Below are positions 34,579 through 47,159 of a stretch of DNA of 64,000 nt, piece by piece; within the stretch, counting starts at the first letter, position 1; the number at the start of each line of letters is the position of its first letter. The stretch is taken from contig OX327696.1 of NCBI GenBank assembly GCA_946807835.1, forward strand, positions 2,554,501 to 2,618,500. Reading direction: 5' to 3'. Under the pieces are notes generated by a model that worked only from the letters and a program-made list of their open reading frames with translations, did not search any database and was not told the origin of the DNA. The DNA is from Ailanthus altissimus. Lineage: Eukaryota; Streptophyta; Magnoliopsida; Sapindales; Simaroubaceae. The position numbers were made by a program, and so were the translations under genes.

Positions 34579-35066
34579 AGGGTGTAACCTTAGGGCTGTT
34601 TTCTTCTTTAGGTTCTTTGAGTGAATAAAAGAGAAACACCATAGATCCTTTAGACTTAGATGCTCGGGCTATTCTTGTGTTTCTTGTAAAAATCTCTTAT
34701 GAGGAGATACGAAGAGGTCTTAGGGAGTCATAATGATCAAAGGTAGATGCTTAGAGGTCTCTATAGGGGATATTAAGGGGTCTTGTGGGATCATTGATGA
34801 TGTAAGAAGATACTTTCTGATCTATTTCAATGAGAAGAAGCTGAATCATGGATCCCTCGTGGATGTAGGCAATTTGGGCCGACCCACGTATATCTTGTGT
34901 CTTATGATTGGTTTGTTTTCTTTATCTTTATTAGTGTGTTAATTTTATGTGTTCTTGCTTATGGTGAGAGTTATGGTTTTTCGCTGCGCAAAGGGTATCA
35001 AGGTTGTGGCTTAGTTAATGCCATAGAGGTGTCAAATTGAAGTGCACGGCTTCATATCCCTCAACA

Positions 35067-36257
35067 AACTGGTATCAGAGCAAGGTTGAAGCTACAAACT
35101 GCTATCGGAGCGTATGTTGAAGTACAAATTGATGCAGAGCTTGAGTTGAAGTCCAAACTGATATTAGAGCCATGGGTTGAAGTCTATATTGTAGAGCATA
35201 GGCGGCAGAGTCAGATTGTAGAGCAAAGGTTGTCAACCATGGGGACTCACAAATATAAGAGAAGAACAATAAGGAAGATGATTATCTAAAAGAGGAAAAG
35301 ATGATGGCCTTACTAGAGAGTTTTGAAGTAGAGATCACTCTTGAAGAAAACTTCCAAGAAGATGGTGTCATCTAGGTCCTAGTTAGAAGAATCATTCAGA
35401 TTTGACACAAAATAAAGATGGAAAAAGAAGAACAATCAAGATTGAAGGGCAGATTCAAAAGGTGTCTAGGGCACTCAAGGAGATAGTCCTAAGAGGAAGA
35501 CAAAGATAGAAGGAAGGTGAATTTGCAAGTCTGTTGGATGATTAGGCAAAGACCTTGATCGCATAAGAGCTTCTGGAGGAATCAGTGTCTGATGACCGAA
35601 CTATTTTTGGGATCTAGGGTAGTGTTTTCATATGAGTCGTGGAGAATCGTTATTTACCAATTGGAGTAATATGGCTTATGGTAAGTCATAGGGGATTGGT
35701 AGAATAAGATTGAGACTACATAGTAAAAAAGACAAGGGAGGGACTAGGTATGAGATTTACTCCTCATCTCATGAAGACCTGGAGGACTCGGGACTGCTAG
35801 ATCGAAATAGGGAGATTCATGGAAGGCATACAGAAGGAACACTAAATGGGGAAAGCAAAAAGATCGAGGGAGTGATAAAGCACAGAGAGAGGCTATGTGC
35901 TTGTAGGAAAGTGTTTAGAATGGGATCAACATAGGGGTTGATTTGAAACAGACCATAAAGCAGCTTTCGATATATCACTTTGTGGCAGGGGTCGAAAGAG
36001 AATGTGTGGGAAGAGTAGCAATGGCGAGAATGAGTTTTCCACCATTAAGGGTTGTGGTTATAGTGTTTTCAGGACATAGAAGATCACAACATTGAACTAC
36101 TCTAGACATCAGCATTCAGGAATCTTTGAAGACCGTAGTCGCAAGAGCCTTGGTTAAGTCGGGGACTTGACTTATAGATCATGCTAGTGAACATTGGTCA
36201 AGGAGGGGTGACGGTGATTAGCTTCATGGGAAGAGATTTTGAATCAAGGAGGGGATT
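35067..36257 (+). other. Internal region of the array element, unit 1
   Basis: 1,191 bp between LTRs. Short open frames (35086-35289 and 35710-35934) are Lys/Glu-rich and carry no domain I recognise; they may be gag remnants. The region ends with the purine tract AAGGAGGGGA directly before LTR2. Identical apart from about one base to 38080-39270. Confidence 0.8.
35070..35081 (+). other. Primer-binding site, tRNA-iMet (unit 1)
   Basis: A perfect TGGTATCAGAGC, three bases after the LTR end CTCAACA. The same site recurs at 38083-38094 in unit 2. Confidence 0.95.
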
Positions 36258-37300
36258 TGTTGAAAAATTGGTGATTCAACAATCTTGGTTGGACAAGAAT
36301 TAAGATGAATACCAAAGTGGAGAGTCACGAGAAGTCTAAAATATGTGGGATACGTATGGAGAAGTCTAGGACGTGTGGGACACGAAAGGGGAAGTGAAAC
36401 GGGACTCAAAGACGCAAAGGAAGAAGGAATTAGCGGGGAGCTTCCAGCGCCGCGGCGCTCAAAACAGAAGACCAATGCCCCAGCGCTGGGTCATCAGTGT
36501 CGCAGCGTTGGACGCGAGAAGGGACAGCGCCGCAGCGCCCAAGGACGAGCGCTGCAGCGCCAGTACGTATGGAGAAGTCTGTTTTGGCTCGGGATTTCAA
36601 GTTTTGGGAAGTTTTAGACTTCTAAAATAAGTGGACTCTTACTCCAACAAGGAATAGGGTTTGTAGGCACGAAATATATCCTATATAAACACTTGTAAAC
36701 CCTTGATTAAGATTAAACATCTAAGGTTTCAAGATGTAACCATAAGAGAGAATAGAGGAGCTAGGTAGGCACTAAGTGCGTGGTGTACTAGGGTGTAACC
36801 TTGGGGGCTGTTTTCTTCTTTAGGTTCTTTGAGTGAATAAAAGAGAAACACCATAGATCTTTTAGGGTTAGATGCTCGGGCTATTCTTGTGTTTCTTGTA
36901 AAAATCTCTTATGAGGAGATACGAAGAGGTCTTAGGGAGTCATAATGATCAAGGGTAGATGCTTAGAGGTCTCTGTGGGGGATACTAAGGGGTCTTGTGG
37001 GGGATACTAAGGGGTCTTGTGGGATCATTGATGATGTAAGAAGATACTTTGTGATCTATTTCAATGGGAAAAAGCTGGATCATGGATCCTCCGTGGACGT
37101 AGGTAATTTGGGTTGAACCACGTATATCTTGTGTCTTGTGATTGGTTTGTTTTCTTTATCTTTATTGGTGTGTTAATCTTATGTGTTCTTACTTATGGTG
37201 AGAGTTATAGTTTTCTGTTGCGCAAAGGGTATCAAAATTGTGGCTTAGTTAATGTCATAAGGGTGTCAAATTGAAGTGTACGGCTTGATATCCCTTAACA
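36258..37300 (+). repeat. LTR2 of the array
   Basis: 1,043 bp from TGTTGAAAAATTGG to CCCTTAACA. It contains a local double copy of 'gggggatactaaggggtctt' near 36975-37020. Confidence 0.93.
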
Positions 37301-38079
37301 AAAAGAGAACATAATAAAAGACTCAAAAGTCAAAGATCAGAAGAGGAAGAAAGTAGAAGAACCAAAACATATGTATTAAAATGATGCGTTTTAAAGAAGA
37401 CCAAAACGGTATCGTTTTGAGCTACTTTTTAGTTTTTCTGAAAAAAATAATCAAAATGACATCGTTTTAAAATTTATTTTTTTAAGATTTATTTAATTAA
37501 AAGATTCTTGGATTAGATCAAAAATTTTGTGAAATCAATTGAATCACCCATAAAAGAGTCATGATCAACTCCTAAACTGACTACTTGTACTAGGGTGTAA
37601 CCTTAGGGCTGTTTTCTTCTTTAGGTTCTTTGAGTGAATAAAAGAGAAACACCATAGATCCTTTAGACTTAGATGCTCGGGCTATTCTTGTGTTTCTTGT
37701 AAAAATCTCTTATGAGGAGATACGAAGAGGTCTTAGGGAGTCATAATGATCAAAGGTAGATGCTTAGAGGTCTCTATAGGGGATATTAAGGGGTCTTGTG
37801 GGATCATTGATGATGTAAGAAGATACTTTCTGATCTATTTCAATGAGAAGAAGCTGGATCATGGATCCCTCGTGGATGTAGGCAATTTGGGCCGACCCAC
37901 GTATATCTTGTGTCTTATGATTGGTTTGTTTTCTTTATCTTTATTAGTGTGTTAATTTTATGTGTTCTTGCTTATGGTGAGAGTTATGGTTTTTCGCTGC
38001 GCAAAGGGTATCAAGGTTGTGGCTTAGTTAATGCCATAGAGGTGTCAAATTGAAGTGCACGGCTTCATATCCCTCAACA

Positions 38080-39270
38080 AACTGGTATCAGAGCAAGGTT
38101 GAAGCTACAAACTGCTATCGGAGCGTATGTTGAAGTACAAATTGATGCAGAGCTTGAGTTGAAGTCCAAACTGATATTAGAGCCATGGGTTGAAGTCTAT
38201 ATTGTAGAGCATAGGCGGCAGAGTCAGATTGTAGAGCAAAGGTTGTCAACCATGGGGACTCACAAATATAAGAGAAGAACAATAAGGAAGATGATTATCT
38301 AAAAGAGGAAAAGTTGATGGCCTTACTAGAGAGTTTTGAAGTAGAGATCACTCTTGAAGAAAACTTCCAAGAAGATGGTGTCATCTAGGTCCTAGTTAGA
38401 AGAATCATTCAGATTTGACACAAAATAAAGATGGAAAAAGAAGAACAATCAAGATTGAAGGGCAGATTCAAAAGGTGTCTAGGGCACTCAAGGAGATAGT
38501 CCTAAGAGGAAGACAAAGATAGAAGGAAGGTGAATTTGCAAGTCTGTTGGATGATTAGGCAAAGACCTTGATCGCATAAGAGCTTCTGGAGGAATCAGTG
38601 TCTGATGACCGAACTATTTTTGGGATCTAGGGTAGTGTTTTCATATGAGTCGTGGAGAATCGTTATTTACCAATTGGAGTAATATGGCTTATGGTAAGTC
38701 ATAGGGGATTGGTAGAATAAGATTGAGACTACATAGTAAAAAAGACAAGGGAGGGACTAGGTATGAGATTTACTCCTCATCTCATGAAGACCTGGAGGAC
38801 TCGGGACTGCTAGATCGAAATAGGGAGATTCATGGAAGGCATACAGAAGGAACACTAAATGGGGAAAGCAAAAAGATCGAGGGAGTGATAAAGCACAGAG
38901 AGAGGCTATGTGCTTGTAGGAAAGTGTTTAGAATGGGATCAACATAGGGGTTGATTTGAAACAGACCATAAAGCAGCTTTCGATATATCACTTTGTGGCA
39001 GGGGTCGAAAGAGAATGTGTGGGAAGAGTAGCAATGGCGAGAATGAGTTTTCCACCATTAAGGGTTGTGGTTATAGTGTTTTCAGGACATAGAAGATCAC
39101 AACATTGAACTACTCTAGACATCAGCATTCAGGAATCTTTGAAGACCGTAGTCGCAAGAGCCTTGGTTAAGTCGGGGACTTGACTTATAGATCATGCTAG
39201 TGAACATTGGTCAAGGAGGGGTGACGGTGATTAGCTTCATGGGAAGAGATTTTGAATCAAGGAGGGGATT
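38080..39270 (+). other. Internal region of the array element, unit 2
   Basis: Second copy of the internal region, with primer site at 38083-38094 and polypurine tract ending at 39270. Confidence 0.9.
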
Positions 39271-40313
39271 TGTTGAAAAATTGGTGATTCAACAATCTTG
39301 GTTGGACAAGAATTAAGATGAATACCAAAGTGGAGAGTCACGAGAAGTCTAAAATATGTGGGATACGTATGGAGAAGTCTAGGACGTGTGGGACACGAAA
39401 GGGGAAGTGAAACGGGACTCAAAGACGCAAAGGAAGAAGGAATTAGCGGGGAGCTTCCAGCGCCGCGGCGCTCAAAACAGAAGACCAATGCCCCAGCGCT
39501 GGGTCATCAGTGTCGCAGCGTTGGACGCGAGAAGGGACAGCGCCGCAGCGCCCAAGGACGAGCGCTGCAGCGCCAGTACGTATGGAGAAGTCTGTTTTGG
39601 CTCGGGATTTCAAGTTTTGGGAAGTTTTAGACTTCTAAAATAAGTGGACTCTTACTCCAACAAGGAATAGGGTTTGTAGGCACGAAATATATCCTATATA
39701 AACACTTGTAAACCCTTGATTAAGATTAAACATCTAAGGTTTCAAGATGTAACCATAAGAGAGAATAGAGGAGCTAGGTAGGCACTAAGTGCGTGGTGTA
39801 CTAGGGTGTAACCTTGGGGGCTGTTTTCTTCTTTAGGTTCTTTGAGTGAATAAAAGAGAAACACCATAGATCTTTTAGGGTTAGATGCTCGGGCTATTCT
39901 TGTGTTTCTTGTAAAAATCTCTTATGAGGAGATACGAAGAGGTCTTAGGGAGTCATAATGATCAAGGGTAGATGCTTAGAGGTCTCTGTGGGGGATACTA
40001 AGGGGTCTTGTGGGGGATACTAAGGGGTCTTGTGGGATCATTGATGATGTAAGAAGATACTTTGTGATCTATTTCAATGGGAAAAAGCTGGATCATGGAT
40101 CCTCCGTGGACGTAGGTAATTTGGGTTGAACCACGTATATCTTGTGTCTTGTGATTGGTTTGTTTTCTTTATCTTTATTGGTGTGTTAATCTTATGTGTT
40201 CTTACTTATGGTGAGAGTTATAGTTTTCTGTTGCGCAAAGGGTATCAAAATTGTGGCTTAGTTAATGTCATAAGGGTGTCAAATTGAAGTGTACGGCTTG
40301 ATATCCCTTAACA
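39271..40313 (+). repeat. LTR3 of the array
   Basis: 1,043 bp, nearly identical to LTR2. It is followed by the third H copy, which runs into unique DNA at 40605. Confidence 0.93.
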
Positions 40314-40604
40314 AAAAGAGAACATAATAAAAGACTCAAAATTCAAAGATCAGAAGAGGAAGAAAGTAGAAGAACCAAAACATATGTATTAAAATGATGC
40401 GTTTTAAAGAAGACCAAAACAGTATCGTTTTGAGCTACTTTTTAGTTTTTTTGAAAAAAATAATCAAAATGACATCGTTTTAAAATTTATTTTTTTAAGA
40501 TTTATTTAATTAAAAGATTCTTGGATTAGATCAAAAATTTTGTGAAATCAATTGAATCACCCATAAAAGAGTCATGATCAACTCCTAAACTGACTACTTG
40601 TACT

Positions 40605-41240
40605 TGGATGAGCCCAAATGTTTTGGGTATAATAGATTGGGTCGATTCAGATATGAATATTCTGTCCGTCTCTAATTACAACAAGTGATGAAAGTTTGTC
40701 GAGAATAAAAAGTGATTGTATATTTATATAAGTATATAATAAAAAAGGATAGGAGAATTATTTACATATATGCATGTCGATGTACATTTGGAGCCTGCTT
40801 AATACATTTGCTTTTGCGTTTTGTCTTGGTACTACATTGATGAATATTTAGTCTAACCACAACTTGATTAAGATAACTCAATGTTTTTTCTTAAGCAAGA
40901 ATTATAACTAAGGAGAAGATTTTAATTACCATAGCAGAAGTCATTGTGTCCTATTAATTAATACCATAATTATTGTAGGTTATTGTTCATTAGTATTTTC
41001 ATGGGTGGTACATTGCAACTTCAGATATTTTTGTTAGTTTTACAAACTCTATAACATGATAACAAAAAAATAATAATACATAAATAAACAATTATAAATT
41101 ATGAATGCTAATTTACGTTATTGTTCTTCGATTTATTAATTTGATTTATCATTAAAATCAATTTTCAAACTGATTTTTTTAATCTTTAAAAAAAATTAAA
41201 TATAAAATTTGCATTAAATTCTTATGCGCTTTAATTTTAT
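40605..41240. other. AT-rich spacer between LTR array and MULE
   Basis: No gene, RNA or repeat supported. It continues the captured flank H into single-copy-looking DNA. Confidence 0.45.
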
Positions 41241-41249
41241 CAAGGAAAA

Positions 41250-42010
41250 TTTTCCGTTTTGACCACTATTTAAGGAAATTAATGTTTTTTGGTCTAAGTC
41301 AAAATATTTAATTTTTGTTAACCAAATATAATATATACTAACTATTTTACCCTTATTTATAATTTTATTATTTCTTTTTTTTTATTCTCCTTGTTCTCAA
41401 CTCTCAACACCTTCAACGCCGCTCACAACTCTCAATACCCCTCCCAACTTTCTCTCCACCAATACAAACTTTTTTAAAAAATTCTCTTACAAATCAGTTA
41501 CTCTTTTTACCAATACAAAAATTATTTAAAATTTTTCTTACATTACAAAACGAAGGAAGCAGAAAAAAAATTAAAAATAGACATAAATTAGTAAGTTTTT
41601 ATCTAAATTTAGTAGTGGTAGGTATTTTTGTGTATTTTGTATGTCATTATTAGAATGTATAATTGTAGTGTTAATGTATAAAATAGGTTAAAAATGAGTG
41701 AGTGACAAAAAATTGACTAAAAATGATTGAGACGGTAAATTTTGACCTTTTTTTACCCGTGCTCTGTCTCACGCGCCATAATTGTGGTAGTGTAAAAAAC
41801 AATTGTAGTCACACGCATGGCTTGTTTCACAACTTGACTTGTTACGGAACAAGTTGCCCAAAAAGCGGCAATAAGTTGAGCAATGCAACAACTTACGCGA
41901 CTTGTTGTTCACTTGTTGTGTGCCCAGGCGTGCTTTGCGCGCAACAAGGGTAACGCCACACCTAAGAGAGTGCGGTGCGCACAAGAAGCCACGTGGTGAT
42001 GCCATGTGGT
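41250..42010. repeat. Left terminal inverted repeat of the MULE
   Basis: Pairs with 47160-47815 in inverse orientation with many substitutions. Spurious open frames here come from its GC-rich inner part. Confidence 0.8.
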
Positions 42011-42229
42011 ATTCTAAACTTTTTTATTTTATTTATTTATGTAAATTTTATATATTTATTTATATATTCAATATTTTATATTATTTTAAATTTAATTGTA
42101 TATATAATTACATCAGTGTCGACTTAAGGGTGACATTTTTTCATCAGAAGATAAGAAGATACAGAGCACACTTGTATTTTGAGTCAATTGCGGGATGGTC
42201 ACCGGCAAGCCAAGAGCTGAATTATTGCT

Positions 42230-43600
42230 AAAGTAATAAAAAATAAGTTTACATCAGCCAATAGAAATTATAGGTTGAAAGACATTCAAGCAGATATACA
42301 TGAAGAATTCGATGTTCAAATAACGTATACTATATCTTGGTGAGCTAGGGAGCGTGCATTAAGATTGATAAGAGGTGCTTCAGAGGATTCGTTTAGAATG
42401 CTTCCTGCATATAGCTATATGCTGCAACAAAATAACCCAGGTACGGTTACCTATTTAAAAACTTACACAGATAATCACTTCAAGTATTTCTTTTTGGCAT
42501 TAATACCATACTTCAGAGGTTTTAATTCATCAATCTGACCGGTGATTGCAATAGACGGAATATTTTTGAAAGATTTCTATCTTGGTATAATATTTGTGAC
42601 CGTTTGTAAAAATGGAAATAATCAGATTTTTTAATTAGCCTGAAAAATTGCTAACTTAAAAAATAATACTTCTTGAGAGTGGTTTATGGTTAAACTACGG
42701 GGAGTAATTACGAGCCATCTAAATCTTGTCTTTATATTTGATCGACACGCCAATATTGAGAGGGTTATACGGGGTGAATTTTCTCATGCATATCATGGGT
42801 TCTGCATCTATCAATTGAAGGGAAATTTGATCACGAAATACAAGTTACCATTAGAAAAAGTCTAAAAAATGGTATACTTGTCTGCCTACTTCGCTATTGC
42901 TCCCAAGGCTTATCTTGTCCTTGATTTTCAACACCAATTAAATAAGATGCGACAAATGAGACTCGACGTAACGAAATATTTAGAGGAGGATGTTAGTATG
43001 GTAAGATGGTTCCAATCAATTGGTACTTTCAGAAGGTACGACGTCATAACTACTAATATCACTGAGAACATTAATGTAATTGCAAAAGAAGCAAAAAGGC
43101 TTCTGGTGACAAATTTGGTGGAATGGATGCGAAAGCTAAGGTAATTATAGTTTTACCATAGACCATTGGCAGGACAAAATATGACGAATGTCCTGACAAA
43201 CTAGGCACATCATAAAGTCATGAAACATAACGATGATATAAGTCGAATGACAATTTCTCCTATTGATGATTAACGATTTGTAGTTAAGGATTGTGGCGTG
43301 AAATGGATAGTGGATATTAGCGAAAGAACATGTAGTTGTCGAAAGTTTGACTATCGACAAATGCCTTATTCCCATGCAGTCACCGTATGTAAATACATCA
43401 GATTATTGCACGAGAGTCTTTGTTCGACTTATTACACATCTGAGACTTCATTCCATGTCTATAGCGAGCTAGTACTTCCGGTTGCCTTAGTGTCAGATTG
43501 GATAGTCCTAGAGTATCTGAAAAATATGGACATTCAGCCTTCGATAGCACGTCATCAGTCACGCAGACATCGGAGAAATCAAATTCTATCTTAAGGGAAG
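42230..43600 (+). pseudogene. MULE transposase (MURA-like), decayed
   Basis: Fragments in order: 'LKDIQADIHEEFDVQITY' near 42275 (N-terminal region); 'VIAIDGIFLKDFYLG' near 42542, with the first catalytic Asp; 'LVFIFDRHANIERVI' near 42727, with the second Asp; 'NKMRQMRLDVTKYLEED' at 42869-43144; and a SWIM zinc finger 'CSCRKFDYRQMPYSHAV' at 43298-43594, in which the expected Cys before SHA is Tyr. Stops occur between most fragments. The enzyme would cut and move the element by its TIRs; this copy cannot. Confidence 0.88.
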
Positions 43601-44040
43601 GAACCAACGATGAATATATGAAGTCGTTGTAGACAGCATGGATATAATCGACAGATGTGTCAAAACCCCATCCCTTCACAGAGTAGGTGATGTATGTTTG
43701 TTTATAAAATTATCATGTTAATATTTAATTTTACTAAAATATAAGGCTAATATTTATTTTTTATTTCAGATAAACCTGAAAATTAGGAAACGAGTTGGAC
43801 CCTGATGCTTAATTATGTATGAGTGTTGAGTTTCGTAACTTCTGTGCACTTATTTTGTAATGCACTTATACTTTTTATTACATACTTAATTATTTTGTAT
43901 GCACTTACTATTATATGGACGTTTCCAAACTAGGCATATTGAAAAAACACACTTCTATCCAATTATATCTCATCTCTGCACACATCCACCCAATACACAA
44001 ACATTAAAATAAATAATATGACATAAATGCATATATAAAA

Positions 44041-46938
44041 AATATAGTATTAAATATCTATGAAGTAGATCCTGCAACAGTCCTCAAATCAACAGTTATC
44101 TTCTGTCTATAAAAGAAACCAATTTGAGAGAAGAAATCAAATGGCTGACCTAACATAAGATACTCAATATACATACGGACAAAGGCGCCACAATCTCTGC
44201 TCCCGACCTCTTGTTGTGGCATAGTCTTCCATAAATGAACTATCGACTAAGGGAATAAATTTGGGCCTTGTATACCCCTCAAACTATAAAATCTATATTT
44301 TTGAATGTACAAAGGTATCACAACACATAGAGGCTCAAAAAATTTCATAATGGTCTCGTTGGAGTGGTCGTTCACACCAGAATCATAAAGAACAATCGTT
44401 ATCCAAACAAGGTCAAGCTCTGCTAAAAACTAATATTCTTGATTGATATTCAAAGGAATATATATCTACAAAACTATTTTTGTATTATTTTAAACTTAAT
44501 ATTGTAATGTACATAATAAAAAGCTATTACTATTCTTAAAAGTACCTTATTAACCAATGCCCACAGTTTAGCATTGAATAACTCGGTCTTTGTCCTGAAT
44601 GCATAAGCCAACAATGGTTTGAGCCATTGGTCATCATTTGGAGGAATGATGGTGAAGGACATTCGTCATATATGTCAAATATACTCCTAGAGACAAATAT
44701 ATACGACGCTAAATCCTCAATATTAATATATACAATTGTATGATAATGTTATATGCAAAATAAACAGATAAAAAATAGTTCACATAAAAATATGCATCTG
44801 TAAATGTGCAATCATGTGAGTATATGTCAAAGAATGTCCTTTGGCGCAAAAGTAAAACCTTGAAGTACACATTTATATGCTGCAAAATAAAAAATATGTA
44901 TAAGTTTCGATACTCTTAAACAACTTACAAAACAAAAATATATAAATATAAGTCCTCACCGAATTGTCAAGTCAGTATTGCAGTAGGTCATTAAACTATG
45001 TATAGTTCGGATCGAGTCCATCAAAACGAGCCCACTACATTAGGTCATTTTTTTATTCAATCCAAAATCTCAATAAATTTAGCCTGATCAATAGGAATCA
45101 ATTGCCTATTTACGTCAATTGTAATTCTATAAGTTTCTTTTTCATAGGCTTTTTCAACGGTTTAATATATGGACTAACTTGGGCTGTTGCCTTCCTGCAA
45201 AAGCGCCCATACTTGCTCATATTTTGACCTAACGGAGTAGGTATAATTTTTACACTGGTAGGGCTATCAGACATGTTGTATATTCATTGTCATGGGTTGA
45301 TGCTAAGACTCGCTGGCAAAAGCATAGGTTTGAAAGTCAGCAAACATGAATCTGGTATCCTACAAAACCAAGCAACATCAATTAGTGTATTGACTTGTTA
45401 AACTTTGTACTCAATGAAATTTATATTTAAAACGTACCATACTCTGCCTTGTATCTTCAAAAATATTGGCTGGCTTAAACTATTGCATCAAGAGAAATAT
45501 CTGATGCAAGATATTTTCCTTGACCTTAGCCACCATACTTATTACCTCTGAGTTAACACAATTAATCTTGGTGGAAAGCTCTGAGTTAACCTCATCAATC
45601 TTAGTAAATAGCCTTGTTTCAAGATCATCCATCATTTTTTCTAAGACATGATACTATAATGATGACGTGTTGGACTCAAACTATACATAAGTAATTATAA
45701 TCAATTTTCACAATTAATACTCATCTATAATTCAAGGAAAAAAATTATTATACCATTGATTCAGTCGTTGGCAGAGCATGAAATTTGTAGTCAGGTTGAA
45801 CATTATTGATGAATTGGGTGTCCGAAATCTTAACTTTTTTCAGCCTAAGATTCCCTCTTCATTTGTTCGATAGAATGCATAAGTTTGCTGTCACGCGATA
45901 GTCCGCACTCTTCCCATTTTTGTGGGGCACCAATTTTCTATGAACTTCCAAAGCCTTCTTAATATTTTAAATTTATTAATCATTATTAGAAAAAATAATA
46001 AAAGTTATAAGAAAATTACATATATTTTTTATTGAACGTAAAAGCATACCCTAACACTATTAAAAATGACATTTACAATGCTTTTGTATAATAGCATACC
46101 GATAGCAGACCAATTTAGAAGACGCAAAAAATAGTCTTTATTTTTGCGGTCAAACACCTCTCCACATCTCGGGATCACCTCGTAGATCCACACTTGAGAT
46201 GATAATATATGAAAGAAATAAAAATGTCAACAAAATAATTTTATCGGTATCCTAATATGATAATGAATCTAAAAAAAATAGAATTATCTACCAAGAATGC
46301 TTGACTAAATAAGTATAGGTTGTATGATTCCCTAACTAAAGTGCCCGCTCTTTTGAGCCTCACTTACTTTTTTATTGGAGCCGTACATAAGCTATTATAG
46401 AGTACAGTCCATAAAATCGTTCCCAAAGGATATCCATTAAACTCATCAAGATCATCTATGAGGCAAAACACAAAATATTGTATGGCTCTATTCCAATCAC
46501 GTGGTATTAACAATTTATGAAATATATAAAATAGACACATTTTTACTATATCTATATCATCATAAAATAAAACGCTCTTGAACCACGGATCTAAATTCTT
46601 GAACCACGAATTTAAATTCTACCACCTAACCCACTTACTACGAGATAATCCCCCATCCTCAAACCAATAATCAAATAAAATTCTAGACGAGAGAATCTAA
46701 TATGTCTTTTATCTATATAGAACCATAATTCTTCATATACATTTTTGGTATGTACGTATCTTAATAAAATCTCATGTGCTAAAATTCCTAAGAATAGAAT
46801 ATCCGATACATAAAAAAATAACCAAAACTTGTGATTGTAAATATTTCGACCTGCCTTGAAGCCAATTTGTCTTTTATATTTTTCATAACCCATAACTTTA
46901 AGTATATACAGTTGATCGATAAAATTTATTTTCGACAA
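44041..46938 (-). pseudogene. DUF1985 / Ulp1-like cysteine protease gene, decayed
   Basis: 46612-46938 gives a DUF1985-type block ('EELWFYIDKRHIRFSRLEFYLI', in pieces). Further in, 44474-44662 ('WLKPLLAYAFRTKTELFNAK') and 44070-44460 give the C48 peptidase core: 'YIPLNINQEY', stop, 'FLAELDL', 'VLYDSG', then 'MPQQEVGSRDCGAFVRMY'. The catalytic Cys and the preceding Gln are kept, but the His-Trp pair expected at 'HW' reads Tyr-stop. Ulp1 proteases remove SUMO; the role in MULEs is unknown. The gene faces the transposase across the element. Confidence 0.8.
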
Positions 46939-47159
46939 TCACGTAATCTTTGAAATATTTTATTTCTTGAATTAAAAAAAAATTATTATTAACATATACA
47001 AAAACCTAATATTACAACTAAAAAAATAATAATATAAAAAATATAACAATGACAAATTTTAAATTACACACATTAATTTAAATTTAAATTATTAATAAAT
47101 AAACTATATTTTTAAATTAATTTAAAATTTAAAAATTTTAAATTAATTTAAAAATTAAA

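Larger units (their letters stand above)
33311..40604 (+). mobile_element. Tandem array of a small non-autonomous LTR element (3,013-bp unit)
   Basis: Order: LTR1 (33311-34287), captured flank H (34288-34572), 5'-truncated LTR (34573-35066), internal region (35067-36257), LTR2 (36258-37300), H, truncated LTR (to 38079), internal region (38080-39270), LTR3 (39271-40313), H (to 40604), unique DNA. Units 34579-37591 and 37592-40604 are each 3,013 bp and differ at very few bases. Each junction between H and the truncated LTR sits on TGTACT. Internal regions (1,191 bp) have a tRNA-iMet primer site and a polypurine tract but no recognisable gag or pol. Confidence 0.92.

Noticed and set aside
34733..38947. 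Duplicate small frames (34733, 35086, 35710 and copies)
   Set aside because: No recognised domain; they fall in LTR or internal sequence of a non-autonomous element. A gag remnant cannot be excluded.
41219..41227. 9-bp MULE target duplication TCTTATGCG / TTTTATGCG (right copy about 47792)
   Set aside because: An 8/9 match, but the placement does not agree with where the inverted arms begin to pair, so it is not claimed.
41723..42231. Cys-rich open frames at the inner part of the MULE left arm
   Set aside because: The same sequence recurs inverted at 47160-47330 as TIR; coding on both strands is coincidental.
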